From Mesorhizobium sp. (GTDB lineage Bacteria; Pseudomonadota; Alphaproteobacteria; Rhizobiales; Rhizobiaceae): a stretch of DNA of 64,000 nt. The position numbers and the translations under genes are program-made. This document shows positions 43,317-51,232 of the stretch, in pieces (the stretch's first letter is position 1; every line of letters begins with the position of its first letter). Location: positions 1 to 64,000 of the forward strand of contig SAPZ01000018.1 of the NCBI GenBank assembly GCA_004020875.1, given 5' to 3'. The notes beneath the pieces are model-generated. The model did not search any database, was not told the DNA's origin, and saw nothing but the letters and a program-made list of their open reading frames with translations.

Positions 43317-44702
43317 TCAGCGGGTCAGCGCATCGAGAATACGCGCCCAGGATCGCTGACCCTTGTGGAAGGAGGTCAGCTCGTATTTCTCGTTCGGCGA
43401 ATGGATGCGGTCGTCATCCAGGCCGAAGCCGACCAGCAGCGATTCCATGTCGAGATAGGTCTGGAAATCGCCGACCACGGGGATGGAGCCGCCGCTACCG
43501 ATGGTCAGCGCCTGCTTGTCCCATTCATCGGACAGCGCGTCCTTGGCCTTGGCCAGGAACGGCGAGTCGTAGGAAAGCTGGATCGCCGGCGAGCCGCCAT
43601 GCGGATGGAATTCCACCGAGCAGTCGCCGGGAATGCGCTCGCGCACGAAAGCCTGGAAGGCGGCGCGGATCTTCTTCGGATCCTGCTTGTGCACGAGCCG
43701 AAACGACACTTTCGCCGACGCTTCCGCCGCGATCACCGTCTTGAACCCTTTGCCGGTGTAGCCGCCGATGATGCCGTTGAATTCCGCCGTCGGTCGCGCC
43801 CAAGTCATTTCGAGCACCGAGCGTCCCTTTTCGCCGGCCGGGATGGAGAGACCGACCGGGCCAAGGAAAGTCTCGGCCGTTTCGCCGAGGCCTTCCCAGG
43901 ACTTCAGCACTTGGCTGGGCGTCTCCTCGACGCCGTCATAGAAGCCAGGAATGGTGACACGGCCATTCTCATCATGCACGTCGGCCAGCACCTTGGCCAG
44001 GATGCGGATCGGATTGGCGGCCGGGCCGCCATAGAGGCCCGAATGCAGGTCGCGGCTGGCCGCCTTGACGGTGACCTCCTCGCCGACCATGCCGCGCAGC
44101 GACACGCAGATCGACGGCGTCTCGCGGTTCCACATGCTGGTGTCGCAGACCAGCGCGAAATCGGCCTTCAGCTCGGCGGCGTTGGCCTCCAGGAACGGCT
44201 TCAGCGACGGCGAGCCGGATTCCTCCTCGCCCTCGAACAGGATGGTGACGCGGCAGGGCAGATTGCCGTGCACCTGCTTCCAGGCGCGGCATGCCTCGAC
44301 AAAGGTCATCAGCTGCCCCTTGTCATCGGCGGAGCCGCGCCCGGTGATCACCTTGCGGCCAGGCTCGATCTCCTTGATCGAAGGCGCGAACGGGTCGGTA
44401 CCCCACAATTCGATCGGATCGACTGGCTGCACGTCGTAATGGCCGTAGAACAGGACATGCGGCGCGCCGGCGGGGCCCTCATGATGCGCCACCACCATCG
44501 GATGCCCGGGCGTGTTGCGCACACTCGCGTCGAAGCCGATCAGCTTGAGCTCGGCGACCAGCCATTCGGCCCCCTTGCGGCAGTCGGCGGCGAAGGCTGG
44601 ATCGGTGGAGATCGACTTGATGCCGAGCAGGCCGAACAGCCGCTCCAGACTCTGGTCGAGGTTCTGGTCGAGACGCTCAAGGACGGGGGAGATTCTGGAC
44701 AT
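43317..44702 (-). CDS. M20-family dipeptidase/metallopeptidase
   Basis: A 461-residue zinc peptidase of the M20 (CNDP-like) type. The di-zinc site shows LFYGHYDVQP (His, Asp), GRGSADDKGQLM (bridging Asp), FEGEEESGSP (catalytic and ligand Glu) and a C-terminal PNEKYELTSF region. It cleaves dipeptides or acylated amino acids in the cytoplasm. The ATG has an AAAGG ribosome site. About 100 nt upstream is a terminator-ending RNA element (44800-44950) on the same strand, which may be an independent small RNA or its leader. Confidence 0.9.
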   Translation of the reverse strand: MSRISPVLERLDQNLDQSLERLFGLLGIKSISTDPAFAADCRKGAEWLVAELKLIGFDASVRNTPGHPMVVAHHEGPAGAPHVLFYGHYDVQPVDPIELWGTDPFAPSIKEIEPGRKVITGRGSADDKGQLMTFVEACRAWKQVHGNLPCRVTILFEGEEESGSPSLKPFLEANAAELKADFALVCDTSMWNRETPSICVSLRGMVGEEVTVKAASRDLHSGLYGGPAANPIRILAKVLADVHDENGRVTIPGFYDGVEETPSQVLKSWEGLGETAETFLGPVGLSIPAGEKGRSVLEMTWARPTAEFNGIIGGYTGKGFKTVIAAEASAKVSFRLVHKQDPKKIRAAFQAFVRERIPGDCSVEFHPHGGSPAIQLSYDSPFLAKAKDALSDEWDKQALTIGSGGSIPVVGDFQTYLDMESLLVGFGLDDDRIHSPNEKYELTSFHKGQRSWARILDALTR

Positions 44703-44799
44703 GCTTTTTGCCTTTCGATTTTGGGCAGACCCTAAAGGGCCACGCCGAAAACGAAAAGCCGTGATTGTTGGACCAACCCGGGCAATCGCTGCCGCAACA

Positions 44800-44949
44800 T
44801 AAAAGAAGACCGCCGTGGTGGAGGGGGAACCACGGCGGTCTTTACTCGAAACGTTGCGGCAGCCCGGAGAGGGGGGATAGGCTGCCGCAGTTTGCCCGGA
44901 ATAGGCGGGGGACGGGCCTTGCTCCGGACTTCGGCGAAAACTGCCGATG
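44800..44949 (-). ncRNA. three-hairpin anti-Shine-Dalgarno small RNA (cuckoo/alpha-r14-like)
   Basis: On the minus strand three hairpins follow one another. H1 (44917 to 44894) has a GCCCG/CGGGC stem and the loop TCCCCCGCCTATTC. H2 (44889 to 44855) has stem TGCGGCAGCC and loop TATCCCCCCTCTCCG. H3 (44842 to 44806) has a 14-bp stem, the loop TCCCCCTCC, and is followed by TCTTTTATG, an intrinsic terminator. Every loop contains TCCCCC, complementary to Shine-Dalgarno sequence. Repeated hairpins with CCUCC-type loops ending in a terminator define the cuckoo/alpha-r14 RNAs of Rhizobiales and the CcsR RNAs of Rhodobacter, which are stress-induced. An RpoH-type promoter lies upstream. The loops differ somewhat from the canonical CCUCCUCCC, so family membership is inferred from architecture. 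About 150 nt is the expected length. Confidence 0.62.
44806..44842 (-). terminator. intrinsic terminator of the small RNA
   Basis: A 14-bp perfect stem (AAGACCGCCGTGGT at 44806-44819 with its complement at 44829-44842) and a 9-nt loop, followed on the minus strand by a U-rich run (TCTTTTATG). It also has TTTA on the plus side, so it may work in both directions. The loop itself is the anti-Shine-Dalgarno motif. Confidence 0.7.
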
Positions 44950-44955
44950 ATGTGT

Positions 44956-44984
44956 ATTTGGGTTTGTGAACATGGCGATTCAAG
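44956..44984 (-). promoter_or_regulatory. RpoH-type promoter of the small RNA
   Basis: On the minus strand CCCTTGAA (CTTGAA at 44979-44984) and CCAAAT (44956-44961) are separated by 17 bp. This matches the rhizobial heat-shock sigma consensus CNCTTGAA-N16/17-CCANAT. Transcription would begin near 44948 and run into the three-hairpin RNA. CcsR/cuckoo RNAs in Rhodobacter are also RpoH-driven, which supports both calls. Confidence 0.6.
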
Positions 44985-45127
44985 GGCATGAAAATTACAC
45001 TTTTGTAACATGCCCGTGAGCGCCCAAATTTCCGCCGGACAGGATGTGTCAGGGGTGTTGCCCGAACCGGTGAGTTCCCCAGCCTTTGGCATGGACCGCG
45101 AAGGCCGGCCGCGCTATCCCTTCCGGC

Positions 45128-48091
45128 ATGAAAAAAGGCGATCACCTCTTCCTCGTCGACGGCTCCGGCTACATTTTTCGCGCCTATCACGCGCTGCCGC
45201 CGCTCAACCGCAAATCCGACGGTCTGCCGACCAGCGCCGTGCTTGGCTTCTGCAACATGGTTTGGAAGCTGATGCAGGACGCTCGCAACACCAATGTAGG
45301 CATCGTGCCGACGCATTTCGCCGTCATCTTCGACTATTCTTCGAAGACCTTCCGCAGCGATCTTTATCCCGAATACAAGGCGAACCGCTCCGCTCCGCCG
45401 GAGGATCTGATCCCGCAATTCGGGCTGATCCGCCAGGCGACCGTGGCCTTCAACCTGCCTTGCATCGAGATGGAGGGTTTCGAGGCCGATGACATCATCG
45501 CCACCTATTGCCGGCTCGCCTGCGAGGTCGGCGCCGACACCACCATCATCTCATCCGACAAGGATTTGATGCAGCTGGTCGGCCCGACGGTGGGAATGTA
45601 CGACCCTATGAAGGACCGCCAGATCGGCATCCCCGAAGTGATTGAGAAATGGGGAGTGGCGCCGGAAAAGATGATCGACCTGCAGGCGCTGACCGGCGAC
45701 TCGGTCGACAACGTGCCGGGCGTGCCCGGCATCGGCCCGAAGACCGCTGCGCAGCTGCTGGAGCAGTTCGGCGACCTTGACGGGCTGCTGGCGCGTGCTT
45801 CCGAGATCAAGCAGGAAAAGCGGCGCGAGACAATCATCGCCAATGCCGACAAGGCCCGCATTTCGCGTCAGCTTGTGACGCTGAAGAACGATGTGCCGCT
45901 GAAAGAAGGACTGGACGACCTGGTCCTGCACGCGCCGGACGGACCGAAGCTGATCGGCTTCTTGAAGACCATGGAATTCACAACGCTGACGCGACGCGTC
46001 GCAGAGGCGACCGCCACCGAGATCGGCGACGTCCAGGCTTCCGCCGTCATCGTCGAGCGGGCCGATGCCGCGCACGGGCCCGATGTCGGCGCCGGAGCGC
46101 CACCGCGACAGCCGGCGCCTCAACCAAACGGCGACGCAAAACCCGCCGCGTCCGCCACGAGGGGCGAGGATGCGCCTCCGCAGGGCGACACCCCATCGCT
46201 CCTCTCCGCGCTGCGGCTGGAACAGGCGGCGGCCCGCAAGATCGATCCTTCGGCCTATGGCGCCATCCGCGACGCGGCCGCGCTGAAGGCCTGGATCGCC
46301 GAAGCCCGCGACGCCGGCATCCTCGCCTTCGACGCCGAGACCAGCTCGTCCGACCCGATGCGCGCCGATCTCATCGGCCTGTCCATGGCCATCGCGCCCG
46401 GTCGCGCCGTCTATGTGCCGCTTGCGCACAAGAGCGGCAATGGCGACCTGCTTGGCGGCGGCCAGTTGGAGAACCAAATCCCGGTCCGCGAGGCGCTGGC
46501 GCTGCTCAAGCCGCTGCTCGAGGACCGGTCGGTCCTGAAAATCGTGCAGGACATGAAATATGACATCGTCGTGATGAGCCGGCACGGCATCGAGGTCGGA
46601 CCGTTCGACGACACGATGCTGATCTCCTACGTGCTCGACGCCGGCACGTCGGGCGGTCATGACCTCGCCTCGCTGTCGGAAAAGTGGCTCGGCCACGCGC
46701 CCGCGTCGAAGAAGGAACTGGCCGGCTCGGGCAAGAGCGCCATCGGCTTCGATCAGGTCGACATCGAGCGCGCGACCGCCTATGCCGGCGAACAGGCCGA
46801 CTTGGCGCTGCGGCTCTGGCAATTGCTGAAGCCCCGGCTCGCCGCCAAGGGCCTCGTTTCCGTCTATGAGCGGTTGGAACGGCCGCTTGTGCCGGTGCTT
46901 GCCCGCATGGAGCAGCGCGGCATCTCGGTCGACCGTCAGATCCTGTCCAGGCTTTCGGGCGAGCTGGCGCAGGGCGCTGCCCGCGTCGAGGAAGAGATTT
47001 ACGGCATCGTTGGCGAGCGCATCAACATCGGCTCGCCAAAGCAACTCGGCGACATCCTGTTCGGCAAGATGGGCCTGCCGGGCGGCTCGAAGACCAAGAC
47101 CGGCCAGTGGTCGACCTCGGCGCAGCTTCTGGAAGACCTTGCCGCCGAAGGCCACGAGCTGCCGCGCAAGATCGTCGACTGGCGCCAGCTCACCAAGTTG
47201 AAGTCGACCTATACCGACGCGCTGCCCGGCTTCATCAACCCCGGCACCAACCGCGTGCACACTTCATATGCGCTTGCCGCGACCACGACCGGGCGGCTTT
47301 CGTCCTCCGACCCCAACCTGCAGAACATTCCTGTACGCACCGCCGAGGGCCGCAAGATCAGGACCGCCTTCATCGCCGACAAGGGCCAGAAGCTGGTCTC
47401 GGCCGACTACAGCCAGATCGAGTTGCGCGTGCTTGCCCATGTCGCCGAGATCCCGCAGCTCAAGCAGGCCTTCGCCGACGGCGCCGACATCCATGCCATC
47501 ACCGCGTCGGAAATGTTCAACGTGCCGGTGGAGGGCATGCCGTCGGAAGTGCGCCGGCGCGCCAAGGCAATCAATTTCGGCATCATCTACGGCATCTCCG
47601 CCTTCGGCCTCGCCAACCAGCTGTCGATCCCGCGCGACGAGGCGAGCGCCTATATCAAGCGCTATTTCGAGCGCTTTCCCGGCATCCGCGACTATATCGA
47701 GGAAACCAAGGCCTATGCGCGCGAGCACGGCTTCGTGGAAACCATCTTCGGCCGGCGCATCCATTATCCGGAGATACGATCCTCCAACCCGTCGGTCCGC
47801 GCCTTCAACGAGCGCGCCTCGATCAACGCCAGGCTGCAGGGCACCGCCGCCGACATCATCCGCCGCGCCATGGTGCATATGGAGGAAGCGCTGGAGAAGG
47901 CGAAGCTATCCGCCCGCATGCTGTTGCAGGTGCATGACGAGCTGATCTTCGAAACGGTGGAAGCTGAAGTCGAAGCGACCATTCCCGTCGTGCGCCGCGT
48001 GATGGAAAACGCGCCCATGCCGGCAGTCTCGATGTCGGTGCCGCTGCATGTCGATGCACGGGCGGCGAACAATTGGGACGAGGCGCATTAG
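45128..48091 (+). CDS. polA: DNA polymerase I
   Basis: A 987-residue polymerase. The N-terminal 5'-3' exonuclease (about 1-300) includes FLVDGSGYIFRAYHALPPL, EADDIIATY and GDSVDNVPGVPGIGPKTAAQLL. A low-complexity linker (about 310-370, Pro/Ala-rich) is followed by an intact 3'-5' proofreading domain (LAFDAETSSSDPMRADLIGL). The polymerase domain has motif A DYSQIELRVLAH, motif B RRRAKAINFGIIYGISAFGL and motif C QVHDELIFE. It repairs DNA and removes Okazaki primers. The ATG at 45128 begins the conserved fold; a longer frame to 45086 is not supported. It is transcribed alone. Confidence 0.95.
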   Translation: MKKGDHLFLVDGSGYIFRAYHALPPLNRKSDGLPTSAVLGFCNMVWKLMQDARNTNVGIVPTHFAVIFDYSSKTFRSDLYPEYKANRSAPPEDLIPQFGLIRQATVAFNLPCIEMEGFEADDIIATYCRLACEVGADTTIISSDKDLMQLVGPTVGMYDPMKDRQIGIPEVIEKWGVAPEKMIDLQALTGDSVDNVPGVPGIGPKTAAQLLEQFGDLDGLLARASEIKQEKRRETIIANADKARISRQLVTLKNDVPLKEGLDDLVLHAPDGPKLIGFLKTMEFTTLTRRVAEATATEIGDVQASAVIVERADAAHGPDVGAGAPPRQPAPQPNGDAKPAASATRGEDAPPQGDTPSLLSALRLEQAAARKIDPSAYGAIRDAAALKAWIAEARDAGILAFDAETSSSDPMRADLIGLSMAIAPGRAVYVPLAHKSGNGDLLGGGQLENQIPVREALALLKPLLEDRSVLKIVQDMKYDIVVMSRHGIEVGPFDDTMLISYVLDAGTSGGHDLASLSEKWLGHAPASKKELAGSGKSAIGFDQVDIERATAYAGEQADLALRLWQLLKPRLAAKGLVSVYERLERPLVPVLARMEQRGISVDRQILSRLSGELAQGAARVEEEIYGIVGERINIGSPKQLGDILFGKMGLPGGSKTKTGQWSTSAQLLEDLAAEGHELPRKIVDWRQLTKLKSTYTDALPGFINPGTNRVHTSYALAATTTGRLSSSDPNLQNIPVRTAEGRKIRTAFIADKGQKLVSADYSQIELRVLAHVAEIPQLKQAFADGADIHAITASEMFNVPVEGMPSEVRRRAKAINFGIIYGISAFGLANQLSIPRDEASAYIKRYFERFPGIRDYIEETKAYAREHGFVETIFGRRIHYPEIRSSNPSVRAFNERASINARLQGTAADIIRRAMVHMEEALEKAKLSARMLLQVHDELIFETVEAEVEATIPVVRRVMENAPMPAVSMSVPLHVDARAANNWDEAH

Positions 48092-48099
48092 CCTGAAAA

Positions 48100-48118
48100 C
48101 GGCGGCAACAATCCGCCG
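48100..48118 (+). terminator. hairpin after polA
   Basis: CGGCGG (48100-48105) and CCGCCG (48113-48118) enclose CAACAAT, starting 9 bp after the polA stop. No clear T-run follows, so it may be a weak terminator or a transcript-stabilising hairpin. Confidence 0.4.
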
Positions 48119-48129
48119 CCGAGTTCCTT

Positions 48130-48300
48130 CACACACCCCCTTCTGGCCTGCCGGCCATCTCCCCCCGCAAGGTGGGAGATCAGCCGTCTTCTCTGATTTC
48201 GCTAATCTTCAACGTTGCAGAAATGAGCGGAGCGCCAGAACCTCCAATCTCCCCTCTTGCGAGGGAGATGTCCGCCAGGACAGAGGGGGGGTGCCTCGCA
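48130..48300. repeat. rhizobial-type intergenic palindromic repeats
   Basis: Two imperfect inverted-repeat units built from CTCCCC/GGGGAG-like words. The first (about 48141-48182) contains GGCCTGCCGGCC and CTCCCCCCGCAAGGTGGGAG. The second (about 48248-48292) contains CTCCCCTCTTGCGAGGGAG and then TGTCCGCCAGGACA. Such units recur between genes in Mesorhizobium-like genomes. No gene is present between polA and zur (235 bp). Confidence 0.5.
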
Positions 48301-48326
48301 CCAGCATCAACAAGCCGGCTGACTCA

Positions 48327-48731
48327 TCAAGCGGCTTCCGCCCTGCACTTCGCGCACACGCCCCTGAATTCAATCACCGCCTTCTTGGCCGCAAAGCCCG
48401 TCGAGCGCACCCATTCGTCCAGCCGGTGGTCGACGTCGTGGTCGGACATCTCGGTCACCTGGCCGCAATTGTCACAGATGGCGAAGGCGGTCATCGAATG
48501 GCTATGGTCGTGCGGCTCGGCGCAAGCGACGAAGGAGTTGAGGCTTTCCAGCCGGTGCACGAAGCCCGACTTCACCAGCGTGTCGAGAGCCCGGTAGACC
48601 TGCAGCGGCGCCCGGAAACCGCGCTCGCGCAGCTGGTCGAGCAGAGTATAGGCGCTGAGCGGCCCGCTCGACGCCTCGAGCTTCTCCAGCACGCAGAGCT
48701 GGTTCTTGGTCAGCGCATCTCTTGCCGTCAT
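48327..48731 (-). CDS. zur: Fur-family regulator, Zur type
   Basis: A 134-residue metalloregulator: a winged helix with LSAYTLLDQLRERGFRAPLQVYRALDTLVKSGFVHRLESLNSFVAC, then CDNCGQVTE and a C-terminal CAKCRAEA, the structural zinc tetrad, with the HDHSHS sensor region. The APLQVYRALD recognition helix and the SLNSFVAC segment are the Zur rather than Fur form. It represses zinc uptake when zinc is sufficient; its usual znuABC targets are not in this window. Confidence 0.88.
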   Translation of the reverse strand: MTARDALTKNQLCVLEKLEASSGPLSAYTLLDQLRERGFRAPLQVYRALDTLVKSGFVHRLESLNSFVACAEPHDHSHSMTAFAICDNCGQVTEMSDHDVDHRLDEWVRSTGFAAKKAVIEFRGVCAKCRAEAA

Positions 48732-48870
48732 CTTGTTCGCCCAATCGACGCTTGCACGCGCGACCGCATGTCAAGGACTTCAATTTCCCCTGAGATAGCG
48801 ACGAACGAGTGATTTTGCCACTGTTTCCGCAGCCCCCGCTGCTGGGCGCCGACGGTTCGCCGGCTAAACG

Positions 48871-49917
48871 CTACTTGCGCGGCGGCCCTTTGCGTTCGGC
48901 GGAGGCGGCCCACAGGTTGATGTCGGACTCGCGCGCGTAAGTGTCGATCTCGGCAAGCTCGGCGTCGCTGAAGTCCAGCGCCTTGAGCGCGCCGACGCAA
49001 TCCTCGACCTGTTCCGGCCGGCTGGCGCCGATCAGCGCCGTGGTGACGCGGCCCTTGCGCAGCACCCAGGCCAGCGCCATCTGCGCCAGCGTCTGACCTC
49101 GGCGGCCGGCAATGGCGTTGAGCGCCTTGATGTTGGCGATCGACTTGTCGTTGATGAAAGCCGGCCTGAGCGACTTGCCCTGCGATGCGCGGCTGCCCTC
49201 AGGAATACCGCCGAGATATTTGTCGGTCAGCATGCCTTGCGCCAGCGGCGAGAAGACGATCGAGCCGATGCCCAACCCCTCCAGCGTGTCGAGCAGCCCG
49301 TCCTCCTCGACCCAGCGGTTGAGCATCGAATAGCTCGGCTGGTGGATGAGGCAGGGGGTGCCAAGCTGCCGCAAGATGTCGGCCGCCTCGCGCGTGCGCT
49401 GCGAATTGTAGGAGGAGATGCCAACGTAGAGCGCCTTGCCCGAGCGTACCGCATGGTCGAGCGCGCCCATCGTTTCCTCGAGCGGCGTCTCGGGATCGAA
49501 GCGGTGCGAATAGAAGATATCGACATAGTCGAGCCCCATGCGCTTGAGGCTCTGGTCGAGGCTGGCCAGCACATATTTGCGGCTGCCCCACTCGCCGTAG
49601 GGACCGGCCCACATCCCGTAGCCCGCCTTGGTCGAGATGATCATCTCGTCGCGATAAGCAGCGAAATCGGTGCGCAGGATCTCGCCGAATGCGGTTTCGG
49701 CGGAACCTGGCGGCGGGCCGTAATTGTTGGCGAGATCGAAATGCGTGATGCCGAGGTCGAAGGCCTTGCGCACGATCGCCTGCTTGGTCCGGTGCGGCGT
49801 GTCGTTGCCGAAATTGTGCCACAGCCCGAGCGAGATCGCCGGCAGCTTCAGGCCGGACCGGCCGCAGCGGTTATAGATCATCTGCTCGTAGCGGTTTTCG
49901 GCGGGGACATAGGGCAT
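48871..49917 (-). CDS. aldo/keto reductase (YghZ/L-glyceraldehyde 3-phosphate reductase type)
   Basis: A 348-residue AKR14-like enzyme: NRCGRSGLKLPAISLGLWHNFG start, the catalytic FDLANNYGPPPGSAE (Asp, Tyr), IISTKAGYGMWAGPYGEWGSRKY (Lys), YSHRFDPETPLEE (His) and the NADP-binding end ALIGASRPEQVEDCVGAL. The family reduces L-glyceraldehyde 3-phosphate, methylglyoxal and other aldehydes. It lies downstream of the sugar ABC operon on the same strand, separated by palindromic repeats, so it may be transcribed independently. Confidence 0.9.
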   Translation of the reverse strand: MPYVPAENRYEQMIYNRCGRSGLKLPAISLGLWHNFGNDTPHRTKQAIVRKAFDLGITHFDLANNYGPPPGSAETAFGEILRTDFAAYRDEMIISTKAGYGMWAGPYGEWGSRKYVLASLDQSLKRMGLDYVDIFYSHRFDPETPLEETMGALDHAVRSGKALYVGISSYNSQRTREAADILRQLGTPCLIHQPSYSMLNRWVEEDGLLDTLEGLGIGSIVFSPLAQGMLTDKYLGGIPEGSRASQGKSLRPAFINDKSIANIKALNAIAGRRGQTLAQMALAWVLRKGRVTTALIGASRPEQVEDCVGALKALDFSDAELAEIDTYARESDINLWAASAERKGPPRK

Positions 49918-49936
49918 GGGAAATCCTCGGGATCGA

Positions 49937-50006
49937 AGCGGCGCCGCAAGCGCCGCTAGAGCATGAAGCCGAAAAGTGTCGAGCGGTTTTCGGGCGACTT
50001 CATGCT
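49937..50006. repeat. REP-like palindromes upstream of the aldo/keto reductase
   Basis: AGCGGCG/CGCCGCT (49937-49943 and 49951-49957) forms one hairpin. AGCATGAAG-CCGAAAA (49960-49975) pairs with TTTTCGG and CTTCATGCT (49987-50006) to form a longer one. The second has the CCGAAAA...TTTTCGG plus ATGA..TCAT layout of the abundant intergenic repeat of Mesorhizobium-type genomes. Confidence 0.6.
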
Positions 50007-50048
50007 TGGCTCAGGAGTCAATTGAATCGATGCTTGCCCCTAACCCTT

Positions 50049-50078
50049 ACCCTCTCCCCGCCGAAACGGGGAGAGGGT
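50049..50078. terminator. strong hairpin at the end of the sugar-catabolic operon
   Basis: A 12-bp perfect stem, ACCCTCTCCCCG (50049-50060) with CGGGGAGAGGGT (50067-50078), around a 6-nt loop, lies 7 bp past the stop of the Gfo/Idh/MocA gene. There is no T-run, but the stability and position suit transcript termination or 3'-end protection. It also resembles a common rhizobial repeat. Confidence 0.5.
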
Positions 50079-50084
50079 TGCCAC

Positions 50085-51227
50085 TTAGTTTTTCTTGGCC
50101 AGCAGTGCCTTCGCGTCCTTGACGCCGAGCGCGGCCGGCCGCTCGCAGCTCGTCTGCATCGCGACGTACTTGCCGCTTTCGCCGGAACGCAGGATACCGG
50201 TCATCACGTCGACGGCGTGCAATGCCAATTCCATCGAGCAGCGGTGCGGCCGCCCTTCGGCGATCGCGATAGCCATGTCGGCAAGGCCGGCGGTGCGGTA
50301 ATTGGCCATCATGCCTTGGCCGTGCATCTCGTTCGGCACGCCGAACGGATGGTTCCATTTCGGCAGTTTCTTCACCGGCTTGGCCGAGTCGGTGAAGCGC
50401 ACCTCACCGCCGAAGAAATTCGGGTCCGGCACGAAGACGGTGCCCAGTTCGCCATAGAGCTCCATCGGCGCGTGGCCGTGGCTCCAGACGTCCCAGGAGG
50501 TGTTGAGCGTGATCACCGCGCCATTGGCGAATTCGAGCAGCGCATGGATGGTGGTCGGCGTGTTGACCGGGATCTTTTCGCCCGCGCGCGGTTTGGAGCT
50601 GATCGTCCGCTCCTTGGCAGGTGTCGTTGCGAAAGCCGCCACCTGTTTCACCGGCCCGATCAGCTGGATCAGGTTGGTGACGTAGTAAGGTCCGATGTCC
50701 AGCACTGGACCGGCGCCCGGCTGGAAGAAGAAGTCCGGATTGGGATGCCAGTGTTCCATGCCGTGGCCCATCACATGGCAGGTGCCGCTGGTGATCTTGC
50801 CAAGCTTGCCGCTGTCGATCAGCTCGCGGGCCAGCTGGTGCGCGCCGCCGAGGAACGTGTCCGGCGCCGAACCGATGCGCAGGCCCTTCTTCTCGGCCCG
50901 TTTCTTGAGGTCGAGCCCTTCCTCGATCGACAGCACGAACGGCTTTTCCGAATAGACATGCTTGCCGGCGTCGAGCGCCTGCTTCGACACTTCGTAATGC
51001 ACCGCCGGAATGGTCAGATTGACGATGATGTCGATCTCGTCGTCCTCGAGAAGATCGTTGACCGTCTCGGCGCGCAGCTTGAACTCCTTTGCCCGCGCTT
51101 TCGCCGCATCCATGTTGATGTCCGCGCATGCGCGCATCTTGATGCCGCGGAACAGCGGCGCCAGCGAGAAATACGCCTTCGATATGTTGCCGCAGCCGAT
51201 GACGCCAACGCCAAGCTTGTCTGCCAT
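50085..51227 (-). CDS. Gfo/Idh/MocA-family oxidoreductase
   Basis: A 380-residue NAD(P)-dependent sugar dehydrogenase. The N-terminal Rossmann fold has GVGVIGCGNISKAYFSLAPLF, DIIVNLTIPAVHYEVSKQALDAGKHVYSEKPF (with the catalytic EKP) and GSAPDTFLGGAHQLARELID. Family members oxidise a hydroxyl of a sugar, inositol or glycoside, often as the 3-keto step. It ends the operon of a sugar ABC importer and follows the sugar phosphate isomerase gene by 5 bp. An AGGAG ribosome site precedes the ATG. Confidence 0.9.
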   Translation of the reverse strand: MADKLGVGVIGCGNISKAYFSLAPLFRGIKMRACADINMDAAKARAKEFKLRAETVNDLLEDDEIDIIVNLTIPAVHYEVSKQALDAGKHVYSEKPFVLSIEEGLDLKKRAEKKGLRIGSAPDTFLGGAHQLARELIDSGKLGKITSGTCHVMGHGMEHWHPNPDFFFQPGAGPVLDIGPYYVTNLIQLIGPVKQVAAFATTPAKERTISSKPRAGEKIPVNTPTTIHALLEFANGAVITLNTSWDVWSHGHAPMELYGELGTVFVPDPNFFGGEVRFTDSAKPVKKLPKWNHPFGVPNEMHGQGMMANYRTAGLADMAIAIAEGRPHRCSMELALHAVDVMTGILRSGESGKYVAMQTSCERPAALGVKDAKALLAKKN

Positions 51228-51232
51228 TTCAA

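Noticed and set aside
44703..44890. Plus-strand terminator for a gene ending near 44.8 kb
   Set aside because: No plus-strand gene ends there; the minus strand has the longer U-run and the promoter, so the hairpin is assigned to the small RNA.
45551..47260. 569-codon frame opposite polA
   Set aside because: Antisense shadow of a high-GC gene; no protein family and polA accounts for the frame openness.
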